From: Trema orientale | Taxonomy: Eukaryota; Streptophyta; Magnoliopsida; Rosales; Cannabaceae | NCBI GenBank assembly: GCA_002914845.1 | Contig: JXTC01000247.1 | Location: 301,248 to 365,247, forward strand | Direction: 5' to 3' | DNA length: 64,000 nucleotides | Shown: positions 1 through 11,865 of the stretch, in pieces | How positions within the stretch are numbered: the first letter of the stretch is position 1 | Layout: each line of letters starts with the position of its first letter | Notes under the pieces: model-generated | Databases searched by the model: none | The model's input: the letters and a program-made list of their open reading frames with translations, nothing else | What the model was told of the DNA's origin: nothing | Translations under genes and position numbers: made by a program

Positions 1-1574
1 TTTTTACCGATTTAGGTTTCAATTTGAATAGGTGGACTAATTTTGGGCTTAATTTTGGAGTGTTGAAACATTTTTACTCAATTTGAGATTTTTTTTTCAT
101 TAATTTTAATTAATCTGAAGAAGGTATTTTAAGAAATTAAATCTTTAGAATGTATATTATTTGATGATTTTATATTGTTTTGATAATAGATATTAGTAAT
201 TATAGCTTATTAACTTAACCATATTAACGTGAATTAATTAGTGTTATGTGACTTTACAATACATATATTTAGTATTTTTATTGACTTGAAATTATTTAGT
301 TTCTTGACTTTAGAATAGTTAAAAGATTATACTATATATGAATTGAGCTAAATTTGGAGGTTCATAATAATAAAATGATAATACTTTGAGTTATAATCGA
401 AAGATTAGATCGGTATTGCGCATCCTTATCTTTCTGGTCTTAGAAATGATAGTCACTCATGTGACCTTATACATTATTTCCATGTAGTAAGTAATGGAGT
501 GCTATTATTAGCTCCTTATGATATTGAGTAAATATTCTCTTTCTTTGATGTTAAATTGTTATATATTGAGTTTGTATAAGTTCTATTTAATTTATATTTG
601 GTCTTTTGTAGGCAACATTAAATCTTGATGGTGATTGACGTATCTCAAAAAATACTTATTTCTTATGTCCACTTAGACAATCACCGGATACTATGAATCT
701 CTTAATATAGTTAGTATAATGTATAGTATAATATATAAAACATATGTTTATTTATTTAATCCACTAGTTTTTATAACACATGTTTTTATTTAGTGTATTC
801 AAAATATTTCATATGGATATAGAAAGAAGGAGAAAAGGAGATGGTCTAACTTAGTATTATATTAAGGTATGAGATATATTATGTTCGTATAGGATATCTT
901 TATTTATTTTTTATTTTTATGTGTTTTAACTACAGTTCTATTGTAATTATAGTATCCATCACAACTCAATTATATGGATTGTGGTATTTATATTAGAGTA
1001 TATCTTGGTTCGCTCACTTTGTCTATATTAGAGTTGTTAATATAACTTTCGATAAATTTAGATTGCAAGTATTAGTATACCTAGAAACTCATTATTGGTA
1101 CTTAAATGTAGTTATATTAGAGTATAGTACCTATATAGTAGAAAATTATTTGTTATATGTACTAGATTTTAATTATGTTTCTATATATACTTTATTATAG
1201 TTATATCCAGGTTTGCCTGTTTTTGAATTGACTTGAAATCTTTTTTAGATAGATTTAATTTTGTGGTGTTGTATAAAGTGCTCAGGAGAAGAGAAAAAAA
1301 AAAATTCAAGGAAAAGAGACTTTTAATGGTGGTTCCCGTAGAACTGCCGTTAAAGACCGCCTCACCAAGCTGGAACTGCTGTTATTAGTCAACTTATAGG
1401 ATCGTGCTATAAGTTTAGCAACCGGATGTTATCCATGGAGAATAAACATCAATTTCTAATTACACCGTGGAATCATGGATAAGATTTTAAACTTAACAAA
1501 TTGTCATATCAACTACTTTGGATATGAAGTTAACTGTTACACTATTAATAATCTTTATCATCAATTTTATGGGT

Positions 1575-2217
1575 AGAGAACATTGGATGTTGCTTATCAT
1601 TTATCCTCTCAAAGATTATGCATGGTTTCTAGATCTTCTCGGCTTAGCTCTTCGTGAGAAAATTGGTTTAACAATGATCGAGTAAGTTCTCTAATAGTTA
1701 TTTTGTTATGGTTTAGTTTTTTAAAGGTTGTTTAGTTATGGTTGCTATCACTAATCTTTTTATTCTTGTGTTTGTATATTTTCAATTCAAAGTGCATTCA
1801 ATATATATAATGTAGAAAAAGAGAAGAAAGGAAGACCAAATGGTCCGGTTTATAAGTTAATAAAGGTACTAAACTTGCATTAATAATACTTGTTGGGTGG
1901 AAGATTAATTAAAATTACTTATGCCCTCTTTATATTTATGCATAGTGCCCAAGACAACTAATAAGTGTTGAGTGCAGATTCTATATATGTAAATTTATGA
2001 GAGAAGTCATTGAACAAGCCAGTGTTAAATCATATACCACAATGATATGTAACCGTATGTTTTATTAGTTCTCTTCTAATTTAGAGTTTGATTGATTAAT
2101 TTCTAACAAATAAGGTGTTTGAATTTGTAGTTTAATGGACAAAATTTCTACAGAAAGGATGATATCAATGGACTTCTTGAAGAGTGGGTCGAAGAACTAA
2201 TACAATTTCTCATTTGA
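1575..2217 (+). pseudogene. Ulp1-like (C48) cysteine protease domain of the CACTA-like element, partial
   Basis: Three coding blocks resemble the Ulp1 protease tail of plant transposons. Block 1 (1575-1681) holds the catalytic His in REHWMLLIIYPL, followed by a GTAAGT donor at 1682. Block 2 begins after an AG at 1944-1945 and encodes CPRQLISVECRFYICKFMRE, where the Cys of VEC is the expected nucleophile. Block 3 begins after TTGTAG, ends in LLEEWVEELIQFLI and stops at 2215-2217. In this copy the donor after block 2 is AT instead of GT, whereas the other copy at 41 kb keeps GT, and the residue after the nucleophile is Arg where the other copy has Gly. The N-terminal transposase part is not visible, so this is called a decayed partial gene. 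The family assignment rests on motif order, not on a search. Confidence 0.6.
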
Positions 2218-2479
2218 GGTTCTTAATTTTTGTTCATTTAAACTATGTAGTCTTTGATGATCATGTTAGTTTGGCTTAGAAAACTAATGTACATATATAC
2301 TTAGTTTATAGACTATATGGATATGATCATGATCAAGTTATTATGTTAATTTAATTTTAGTATGTAAATTTATATTTATACTTCATTTTAATTGAAATAT
2401 GTGGTGTATATATGTAATGGAATTGGATTACATTTATAAAATTTTAGGGGGTAGAATAGACAAATAAATTAAAAGTACC

Positions 2480-2840
2480 CCCTGGAAATATGTTCCACAG
2501 CGCTTTTTGAGTGCCTTGATATTTGAAGATACCAAGGCGCTTATAAGGCGCCGTGAAAGGCAGTGTGGAAGACCTTCCACGGCGCTTGTGAGGCGCCTTG
2601 GTAGCTCGCCTTGATAGCCGAGCTACCAAGGCGCCTTACAGGCACCGTAGAAGGTCTTCCACGGCGCTTTACTAGCGCCTTGGTATCTTGGCTACCAAGG
2701 CGCCTCACAGACGCCGTGGAAGACCTTCCATGGCGCCTAATAAGCGCCTTGGTAGCCGGGGCTTATTACGGCACCCAGAACCAAGGCGCTTTCGAGGGCG
2801 TCGTGAAAGGCTTTTCAAAAGAAGTGCCTTGAAAGGCCTT
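2480..2840. repeat. GC-rich subterminal inverted repeats (GGCGCC / CCAAGGCGC units)
   Basis: Short units around AAGGCGCC, GGCGCCTTGG and TGGAAGACCTTCCA alternate in direct and inverted orientation every 20-40 bases. They form many possible hairpins directly inside the transposon's right end. The base composition contrasts sharply with the AT-rich flanks. In CACTA elements such arrays are transposase-binding sites; that role is inferred here from position. The open frames across them are repeat artefacts. Confidence 0.7.
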
Positions 2841-2853
2841 TTTTGTTGTAGTG

Positions 2854-3674
2854 AATGGCTTAATGAATGAAATTTGACTATAGTATTTTGTGGGAAAAAA
2901 TGCTCTTTTAAATAATATCAGTTAACTTATTTTTGGATGACTGAATATAAATTTGTCCTGAGCACTATGATGTTTTTTTTTTTTTGAAAAATAAAAATTG
3001 TTAATCACATTTTAAAAAGTTGTTTTACAATTTCGATCTATGTTAGTCCTAGTAGCTCATATATAGTAAGAAGTCGCAAGGACAAAATAATAATTATAAA
3101 CTGAGACCCCGAAGTTATAACTGAAATGTACGACATGCCTGATTCACCTTTATTCGACCGGATATCTTTATTCTTTCCCTAGTTAAGTGGGGAGTCCGAA
3201 CCGGTTGGATGAGCATACAGCTAAGCTGAAAAATGAGATCCTTTGTGAGGCTTTATGTGGAGATTGACTTGTCTTTTCTTCCGCTTGAAGAATTCTTCCA
3301 ATAGCTCTTTCCAAAAGAGGGCGTGCAATACTACGAGCCAAAGTTAACATAAATCGCTATACGTTTATATGTAAGGTATAAAATTGTACTGGTCCATATC
3401 AAAAAGAAGTACTATCATCTCAAGTACAATGACTACAGAATTCACTCAAGAAATAAATAAAGCCCAAAACAAAAAAAGATACTACCATCTCGAGTACAAA
3501 TTAACATGACTAATTAAAGTAGGTATAAACTCAAAGAAAATAGGTCAAAATTAAACGAGGCCAAAAACTAATAAGGTTAAGGTCCTCATGTTACATTTAT
3601 TTATCTAGCTAATATAACATCAAGCCATAACACCTGGCTACACGAATACTTTTCTCTAGAAAGGTAGAGTCAAA
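2854..3674. other. Intergenic, 3' of polygalacturonase 1
   Basis: AT-rich sequence between the CACTA-like terminus and the polygalacturonase stop codon. I see no coding potential, RNA gene or bordered repeat. It should contain the 3' UTR of the minus-strand gene. Confidence 0.5.
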
Positions 3675-5274
3675 TTAAGCCTTGATAATGCAGGTCTTTG
3701 GGTTCTGTTTCCCGTACAGTGTGGGCTTAACATTCCTGCACTGCGAAGTAATCGGTCCTTGGGGCCCTCTGTACTTGATATCAATGTCCGAAACTACAAC
3801 TTTCTGGCACGGCAAGCCTCTGCTGCATACGAGCTTAACGGCAAGAGGCGTTGAAGAAGTCCCCCTAATGTTCTTGAAGCTCACATTGCTAATCTTAACC
3901 CTTGATGGAATCTGGGCCTTACATTGGTTCCAAGGGCAATACTCTTGATCGATCAAAACCGGGTTGCCCACGTTCTCCATTACTATGTCCTCAAAATGCA
4001 TGTCGGAGGCACTTCCTGGGTGCGAGTCAGGCCAAGTCTTGATCCGGACTCCGTTCTGTGTGTTCTTGAGGGTACAACTCTTGACGAACACGCCTTGGAC
4101 AGGCTCCTCGTTCGGATACTTTCCGAGGCTTCCTATGCTGAATCCGTGACCCGGTCCGCATGAGACTTTAGTGATGGAGATTTGTTTGCTGCCATCGCCA
4201 ATCGACACGCAGTCATCGCCGGTTTGGATGCTCGAGTCGATGATTCTGACATTGGTCGAACGACCGATGTGGATTCCGTCGGTGTTGAGGCTGTTCTCGG
4301 ATGCGATAACTTTAACGTGTTGGAACGTGAAGTTTTTGCAACCCAACACATTCACGTGGAATTGTTTGCTGTTCAGGGATGTAACGTCGCGGACCATGGA
4401 ATTTGTGACGAAGTTGAATCTGATATTCTGTTGTTTTTTTTTTTTTTTTTTCCCAAAGTTATTTGAACTCGTAATTTAGTTAACTTAAAAACATATACCG
4501 TGTAATTAAATAATATTATTTACTATTATTGGTGATGGAATTACGATACATGTGACATGACATTAAACTGTCACTTGCATTGAGACTTATTTCATTCCAA
4601 TTTTGCCAATTTTGTAATATTATCACATATATGATGAAGTATAGCAATACTCAATATTGATTGAGGTATCTAAGAGTAAGGGGTGAAAGAAAAATTATAA
4701 ATTGATAAATAAGCATGGACTTACGATTGGAAGGTTGCCACAATACTGGTTCTTGGCACATTTCTTGCCCCAAGCGGATTCACCTTGGCCGTCGAAAGTT
4801 CCGCCACCGGAGATGGTGAGAGAGTCGACATATTCAAAAGCGACCCAAGTATCGCGGCCTTTGAATGCGGCGCCAACTGCCGGTGCTTGCAATGTGCCTT
4901 GGAGATTGAATTCGATTGGAGCCTTACAAGGTCCTTTTAGATTTACTTGTGTAACTCTGTAGGTCCCTTTTGGCACCACCACTTTACTCCGACTCTTCGA
5001 TGCACACGCCTTTTTCCAGGTTTTCAACAAAATCTAAAGCAAAAATGCACAAAAGTTACTACAAAAATGCAAAATAATTGTAACGACGTGCCAAGTGAAA
5101 AATGTAGTATGTATATGTGCTTAATAATACAGTTACATGCTTTACCTGGGTGATATCAGATTTGGGCTTTGCACCACTTTTTGTCACATCAAAGATTTGG
5201 GCATTTGCAATATTAGATGCCACTAACAAGCATAAGGTGATACCAATTATTCTCATAAACTTGATCAGACCCAT
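3675..5274 (-). CDS. Polygalacturonase 1, pollen-type exopolygalacturonase (GH28), 3 exons
   Basis: Predicted secreted pectinase that releases galacturonate from homogalacturonan in cell walls. Exons on the minus strand are 5274-5146, 5033-4725 and 4427-3675, all joined in phase 0 with GT-AG introns, giving 396 residues, a normal length for the family. Residues 1-25 form a signal peptide (hydrophobic GITLCLLVAS, then Ala before QIFDV). All four GH28 signatures are intact: NTDG (D196), GDD (D217, D218), GHG (H240) and RIK (R274, K276), which cover the catalytic Asp residues and the substrate-binding pair. No frameshift or internal stop is present. Unlike polygalacturonases 2 and 3, the last coding block is a single exon without the intron after the NQCK region. 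The exo-type and pollen assignment follows from family resemblance and is less certain than the GH28 call. Confidence 0.93.
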
Positions 5275-5363
5275 TTTGAAGTGTTCGCACTAATATAATT
5301 TGTTCAGTTCTGATCTTTTCTCACTTAAGCCATACTTTAAATTTGGTTTTTCAAACATATTAA

Positions 5364-5372
5364 TTTTATATA
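5364..5372 (-). promoter_or_regulatory. Candidate TATA box of polygalacturonase 1
   Basis: The minus strand reads TATATAAAA about 90 bases upstream of the start codon at 5274, a plausible distance for a plant core promoter with a short 5' UTR. No transcript data support it. Confidence 0.4.
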
Positions 5373-7869
5373 TGTATAGTTCATTTGGAGAGCTCCGCAC
5401 CTCTCAATGTTTTAACTGATTATTACTAAATTTGTTGGATTAATTTCACGCCATGTCTTGAAATCAACCTTTCTAAATTTAGCTATATGTAAATGGTTTT
5501 CTTCACCGTTCATAATTATTTAAGGTCGTGCATGCCATCTTTTTGACTTCTGATATTATCTTCCCATCCGTACGTAGTTAGGATTCACCCATTGACCTAA
5601 ATTTCTAAACCTTAATCGACTTAATTATCGAGAAAAAAAAAAAAAAAAAAAACCTGAATTGACTTAAGTCCTCTCTTAGAACGAATTAATAGGAAAGATT
5701 TAAGAAGCCCTTAATTTATATACAAAGTTGTCCATGATGAAATTAACCACTTTCTATGAAGTAGCCATATGCCAAAACCTACCGCAAGTGTTATCATGCA
5801 AATACAAATATATATTAAACTATTAAATTTTGAATTGGTGCCAGATTTGGTCTAGGTGTACTCAAACGTATATGTCACGTGCTCTTTGCCAAAGAAACCC
5901 TGAGCTTTTGCATAGAGATCAGTCCGGGCCCCCACAGAACACAAATTGTACGTCGTCCGACACTATAAACTACTTGCATTATGTATGCATATTATATCAT
6001 GGAGAAATATTATTCTTAGAGATAAAATCATTTTTTATACTTTGTATATAGTAATATTATTCTTAGAGATACTATCATTTTTTATATTTTATATTTTGAC
6101 TATTTCTTTAATTTATATTTTACATTTTTATTATTATCAACTAACGTTCAGATTAAAAATTTGTAAAAAAATTAATTTGTATCGTACTAGGGTCAAATAA
6201 CCTTTTGAACTTAAAATGTATATTTAAAAAATTATTCATAATTTAAAACTAATTAATTAATAATTATAATGTTAAAAGTTTATAAAAATATTCAAACTCC
6301 TATAATTATTGAATATTTTTTAATTTTTGGTAAGTTTTAAATTTTAATTATTTTTTAAATATGTATCTAAAGTTTGAAAGGAGATTTTGGTAATCTCAAC
6401 GGTCAAAATGTCAATATATAAAAATGTAATTATATCTAATTCTTATCTGGGCATCAAAATATTTAACAATTTATTTAACTAAAGAAAGAGAGGGTATAAA
6501 ACCTTTGGATATCCTATATAGTGATACTTGTAGCCTATCATACCCAGTCTGTCTTATGAGATATTTTAGTCGATGTTGCTTCTTCTTCTTCACTGCTTTC
6601 CCTCTATGAACCATCGTACAACCAAACTCTACTCTTCACTAACTTGTTAACTTTTTTATTTTTTTTTTCTTTCCCTGTTTCAATGGTGCTTTGAGTCTTT
6701 ATTAATATCTATGAAAATGGAAAATACTGAACAACGAAGAAGTCTTCAAGAAAATTAAAAATTCTCAAGCAAATAGATAACATGATCTATTGCTTCTTCA
6801 CATCTGAAATTTCGATTAAATCTTTGAAAAGAATATAAATCCTAAAAAAAGAAGCCAAAAATTCATTGCAGATCAATCCCCTATTTGACTCGATTCCTTT
6901 TCCTAAATTTTCTTCTCTTCCTTGCTTCCCGAACTCAGCCATGGAGATCTCACCAAGAAAAATTTCAAAACAATCGTGTCTCCCTCTTTAATTGCTGCAC
7001 CAATCCCGAATTTAATCAATTTCTCTTCTATTGTTGTTTTTCCGCAACTAAAACAAAAAAAACCCTCCTCTTTAGATATACAGTGGTCAAAGTTCAGGAC
7101 TCTATTATTGAACACTCTGTTTCAGAACCTTCAATATTATTGAAAAATTAGTATGAACATAAGGCAAGATTCTCTCTTTGGACTGATAATCATTTACTCA
7201 ATTCTCTTCACCCCAATCTTGAAATCATCCATGAAATCGAGTTGTCGGTCTCAGACTCTTGGTTAAAAAAAAAAAAATCAGATATAGCATTAAGGTATTA
7301 AATTTAGAATAAAGCCAACATAGATGTGAATCCAATCAAATCCATGAATGTAAAATTTTATACTTAATTAGATTTCGTTATTCTCTCATTTTTTTTCCTA
7401 CTGAAAGAGGTTCAAATATTTTGACCAGTTGTAGTTTTTTTCTTTTATTGCTCGAAATAATTTCAAATCTTTTCCTTTGTCTTTCTTTGCTTCGAATTTA
7501 TAATACATACTTCCTGATTCTATAGCTCATACGATTGACCAATTTGGATTAATGAAGAACATTGTTTATCCTCTGTCTTTTATGCTGATTATTTTAGCAA
7601 TTCTAAATTGTATTTTTTTCAATGCATTGTAGTCTTCTATATCCCTAATGAGGTTTTAAATATGGCAAGTCTCATTACTTTATGAGACTATCTGTAACAT
7701 CCATGATATGACAACAGAAGTCGAAGTCGACTATCTAAATAATAGTATTTCCTTGTTTTACTATTTGGCCTTATAAACTTTTATTTTGAAATATTTTTAC
7801 CACAATATTCGCCCTTATTTTGTGAGAATTTAGATTTTTTGATCCTTTTGCTAGTGGTCATAACCACGA
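5373..7869. other. Intergenic, upstream of polygalacturonase 1
   Basis: AT-rich region of about 2.5 kb with no recognisable gene. A short imperfect tandem duplication occurs near 6003-6095 (the TATTCTTAGAGAT unit). CT-rich stretches lie at 6560-6620 and 6895-6940. The modest open frames around 6.9-7.15 kb occur on both strands and match nothing I know. The stretch just before 7915 may be intron or a non-coding part of the RNase H-like fragment. Confidence 0.4.
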
Positions 7870-7914
7870 TGGAGGGAGACCAATTGATCTCCCCCCTCAG
7901 ATGGCCGCTTCAAG

Positions 7915-10452
7915 ATGAATGTAGATGCCGCCATCAATGCTCAATCATATTCAGTGGGTGTTGGTGCTATTATTAATAATGCAAAAGGCGAAGTCATGGC
8001 TATATTGGCGAAAAAAGTAACTGGCACATTATCAGCAAATAATGCCGAAGCGAAAGCCTTGGCGATCTCTCTCCTATGGGCCAGGGATGTTAGTCTAAAT
8101 CTCCAATTTCTGGAGTCGGATGCATTGACAGTAGTACAAGCTCTTAATAATAGCTTAATTTGTCATTCTGAGTTTGATGACCTACTGTTGGATGTGTTCA
8201 GCTTATTTTCTTTTTTTCCTGGTGTCATAGTTAAACATGTGTTTCGTGAAGCTAACTGTCATGACCCAAAACCCGGGCCAATGGCAGAAGGGAAATTTCA
8301 CAAAGATGGAAAATTCCTTGATTTATTTGAAAAGTGTCTAAAAAGTTTTAATTTTGTAAATAGTCCATTATAATAAAATATTCAAAATTTCATCCCGTAA
8401 ACATCTCCCACAGTTCGTATACACCATTAAACATAGACCGAATAATAATTAGAAAACGAAAAATCAAATATAAGTCCAAGCATCATCATCATCCACAACA
8501 ATAAGTTAAATCCCAGAATGGCATACATAAGTTCACAGACAAATTAGAAAGTAGTAATCTTGGTTTAGTGCTAATACAAAATCTCAAATAGTCCAAACAC
8601 CACAATAGTAGACTTCTAGCATTACCAAGAAACGAACTACAGTCAAGATGGCCTCTTACTCCTCTTGATCACCAAGATTGCACTGAACACCACCTGAGGA
8701 GGAAGGTAAGAGGGTGAGCATACAATGCCCAGTAGGAAAACAATTACCTCGATCGAAAACATTTAAGTGATGGAGAATTCTTGCATGGTTAGTTTAGTCC
8801 AAAACCTATATATATATATAATCTAAACCAAAAAACCATATATATATAAAGCAGTATATCAAAACCATTCAATCCATATGCACATGAAACAAATCAACCC
8901 ATACCCATGAGCTCTCATCCTCTCATCTGCGGAACTCAGGATGATGGCACTAAGTATGCCTAACAGCCTGCCTGACACGTAAGCCCATACCCGGAGGGAA
9001 CACCCATGTGTCGCCTACCAAACTTAGAGGGGTAACCGTATTACCTACGCCTACCAATGGGGAGGTAATCAGAAGTAACAAACCCCACACGGGTTTACGG
9101 ACTCTGCACCGAGGGTGGGGCACGCAGCGCCACACTATAAACCCACGATGCTAACATAATGCTCATGTATGATCTTATGACACGTGCAATACCGAACTGA
9201 AGTGTGAAAATAATCATCCTCGGATTTTTCAATAAAATCAGCACACTAGGTTTTATAGAAAAACGGGCAGTATAACGGCCCTTTTTGTAATATACCCAAA
9301 ATAACCTGCACTCAGAAAATTCCCAAAGCAATACAGTATATACATCACACAATCAATTCCCATCACAGATATTTAAATCGTCTAAAAATCACATTTATTC
9401 ATATATGTTGTAGAAAATAAGTTTTATTCAAAAACGATATAAAACAGAGGTAATTGAGTCCCTACCTCAACCGAAACAGTGATACCACGCTATCGAGTCC
9501 TCGAGGCGTCGTTGACGATCGCCCGGAGGGTCGAGAACCAATTCTGAGCCCTCGATCGTCTTCTTGCGAAAAACCAACTTCTCACCGGAGCTTCAATTCT
9601 ATGAACGGACCTCTTCGTTGAATTCCTAGCACCCAAAATAGTTAGGTTAGATATATAACTTGTCCAATTCGGGTCCGGGTCCACACCGGACTGGTGGCAC
9701 GTAAAACGAGACAAAATCTCGACCGTCTGATCGCGATTTTCGTGCCGATCACCAAACAACACAATATATATATATCAAACTTCTCCATTTTCCGAGTACA
9801 TTCCAAAAATGAGGTCAAAAACACAATCCAACGGCCGGATCGAAAACTAAAATTCAAAACTCAAAATACTCAAAAATGGCATCTTTTGATCCGGGCAAAA
9901 TGGGATTGAGATATATATATATACCTTGACGATCCTTGCGATGATACAAATCCAACGGGACTGGTTTGGAGTCGTTTGGTGGCCGGAATCTTCGCCGGTG
10001 ACGAAAAAACCGAAAACGCTCAAAACGGCAAAAATGGTGTTTTCCGGCGAACGGTTGATCAGCGGGAGTTGCTGGTGGCCGACGGGTGCTCGTGGTGGCA
10101 CGGCCAAGTAGCGCCGGTGGCTGGGACGGCGGACGAAGGCTGGAGGCAACGGCGCGGCTCCTTCCCCTTTTCGGGCGAGAGTGAAGAAAGAAGAAGAAGA
10201 AGAAAGAGGAAGAAGAAGAAAAAGAGGGAGAGAGCGTGTGTGTCGGGGAGAGAGAAGAGAGATTTTATTTTATTTTATTTTTTTTCTGGTCAAAAGACCA
10301 TTTAGCCCTTTAAAAAGATGGGTTTTTACACTAACAAAGCTACATATAGTTTAGCTAAGTTCGCCTTAGGTGTAGAAGATGAGCTTATTTGATTGGAAGA
10401 ATCTCCTCTTCCAATAGAGTATGTTGTTGTAAAAGATTTCACTAATTTATAA
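7915..10452 (+). pseudogene. RNase H-like domain fragment, split by a solo LTR
   Basis: Residues from MNVDAAINAQ onward match the plant RNase H-like fold found in non-LTR retroelements and related host proteins: Asp in NVDAA, Glu in NNAEAKAL and Asp in ESDAL are the expected metal ligands. The frame runs into REAN at 8256, where a solo LTR begins. After the LTR and its 5-bp duplication, the same frame resumes at 10336 with KATYSLAKFALGVEDELI and stops at 10450-10452, interrupted by one TGA at 10390-10392 where Trp would be expected. The insertion therefore hit coding DNA. A pyrimidine-rich CAG just upstream (about 7900) could be a splice acceptor. Whether the source was a LINE or a host gene is not resolved. 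Confidence 0.7.
8257..10330 (-). mobile_element. Solo LTR of the Tekay-like gypsy family, TSD CTAAC
   Basis: The segment begins TGTCATGACCCAAAACCCGG and ends GGGTTTTTACA, matching both LTRs of the element at 28794-38241 over its whole 2.07 kb. It is flanked by CTAAC at 8252-8256 and 10331-10335, and no internal sequence remains. The orientation is taken from the complete copy, whose coding strand is minus. The clean duplication shows one insertion followed by LTR-LTR recombination. Open frames within it have no coding support. Confidence 0.93.
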
Positions 10453-11610
10453 TAACGGATTCGTATTGATAAAAAAAAAAAAAAAAAGAGAGAGGGTATC
10501 AAGGTCCAACGACACATATCCCAACCATTTGAGAGAAACATATATATTTAATTAGCAATCAGTTAGTAGAATATCGAGATTGGTCGGTTACCGGTTGGCA
10601 TTTTGGGAATTCGTTGCTCGCTTTGAGAGGTTATTTTTCTAACGTAGCCTCAAATGAAAAAAAAAAAAAAAAGAAAAAAAATAATTAGTATCACCATTGT
10701 GTCCGTAGCATCCAAATCAGCTAAGAAAAGCTATAAATCTTCCCCAAAACAAGGCGAAAACTTGAGCCCGTCGCTTTGGATTTTGTACCCAGCTACAGCA
10801 TAATTAATATATATGTCAATCTACATATTTTGACGAGCATAATCCAAATTTGCAATATATTTTCGAGCCAACGATCTGTTTAACAACTCACCTTGCATAC
10901 CTAAGCTTTGAAAATGGCCAACAATATTAGCAACCTCTGATCGGGGGCAAGTTAGGCCGCGAGAAATGTCACAAATGGAAGCTGGTATTATAGGCTTCCT
11001 TCCTTTATCGACGACAAGCTTCGATTTGGCCGAAAAATAGCTAGAAATGGCAAAAAAAGCTGATGGTTTCTCTTTTTCCTCCGAGCTTGTGGCGGCGTTG
11101 ATCGGTGGCATTGTAACTAGCGGTATTCATCTAGATTTTATTTCTAAATTAGTTTACATGGATATGATTCAACTTCTCTCTTACCAGTTTTGTAGATGAC
11201 TTCTGATATGTACTCTTTTTCCTGAATTATTGTTTTTCTAGTGGGTACGATTCAAGGCATATTTGGGATAAATAATATCCAAATGGGATTGTTTCGGCAT
11301 GAACGATGCTCCTTTCTCCTTTTTGCCTTTGGACAACTTTGTCTAACTTTTTCTCAAATTTTCTTTCTTTTGAAGTTTTTCTTTTTATTAATTATATTTC
11401 CTTCTTTGGATTGTTGAGCATAGAGGGTCTTCTTCAGTTGGGTGGTAATATGGTTGGGATACTTCTGATACTCATTTCCATATATTGGTTTCGTTCAACA
11501 AAAAAGGCAACGCTACATACTACTCTATGTAACTTTTTAACAATAGAATCAAACTTCACCAAAAGACAATTGTACTTATTTCGTAATAGATATATATATA
11601 TTTATATATT
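10453..11610. other. Intergenic, with one unassigned small ORF
   Basis: Contains A-tracts at 10470-10487 and 10658-10680, the small reading frame described at 10821-11111, and from about 11537 a stretch homologous to the 3' flank of polygalacturonase 3 (around 62058). No other feature is supported. Confidence 0.4.
10821..11111 (-). CDS. Unrecognised 96-residue ORF
   Basis: An ATG at 11111 opens a 96-residue frame beginning MPPINAATSSEEKEKPS and ending DYARQNM. Its composition (charged residues, no low-complexity runs) and higher GC than its flanks look more coding-like than most local frames. I do not recognise a family. There is no signal peptide, membrane segment or cysteine pattern. It could be an exon or fragment of a larger lost gene, or chance. 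No convincing splice partners or TATA box were found. Confidence 0.25.
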   Translation of the reverse strand: MPPINAATSSEEKEKPSAFFAISSYFSAKSKLVVDKGRKPIIPASICDISRGLTCPRSEVANIVGHFQSLGMQGELLNRSLARKYIANLDYARQNM

Positions 11611-11853
11611 AGGCACTAATTCAGCAAATATTTTATTTTTTTTACCTATACATAGGCATCATTTTGGCTAATTAAAATTTATCATATACGTCTTTTTATA
11701 GTAAAAAGTAAAAGAAAAAAATAGTATTAATGATGTACGTCTTTTCATGCACACTATTATAGCTATTGGATCACCGTTAGATGATGATCTAATAGCTAAA
11801 AAAAATACTTATGTATATAGGTAAAAAAAAAAATAACTATTAGATTGGAAACT
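11611..11853. mobile_element. (TA)n-flanked MITE, copy A
   Basis: The ends read GGCACTAATTCAGC and, on the opposite strand, GTTTCCAATCTAATAG. The interior matches, in reverse orientation, the MITE at 51733-51980 (shared CATCATTTTGGCTAAT, GTCTTTTCATGCACA and GGATCACCGTTAGATGATGATC-like stretches). Both borders lie in TA-dinucleotide runs. It is non-coding. The superfamily is uncertain; the microsatellite flanks recall Micron-type elements of rice. Confidence 0.7.
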
Positions 11854-11865
11854 ATATATATTAAT

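Larger units (their letters stand above)
1..2853 (+). mobile_element. CACTA-like transposon, 3' portion (left end outside window)
   Basis: The right end at 2853 reads, on the minus strand, CACTACAACAAAAAAGGCC, a CACTA-type terminus. Just inside it are GC-rich subterminal inverted repeats (2480-2840), and further in a Ulp1-like protease reading frame (1575-2217), the usual layout of the 3' part of plant CACTA elements. A second copy of 1556-2853 lies at 40874-42181. The 5' terminus is not in the window. Positions 1-1550 are AT-rich, with no domain I can recognise, and are assigned to the element only by continuity. Both copies are followed by AAT, a possible 3-bp target duplication that cannot be confirmed without the left ends. 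Confidence 0.7.

Noticed and set aside
3682..4479. Long open frames on the plus strand opposite polygalacturonase 1 (also opposite polygalacturonases 2 and 3)
   Set aside because: They are antisense shadows of GC-richer GH28 exons. They have no domain and end at the exon borders.
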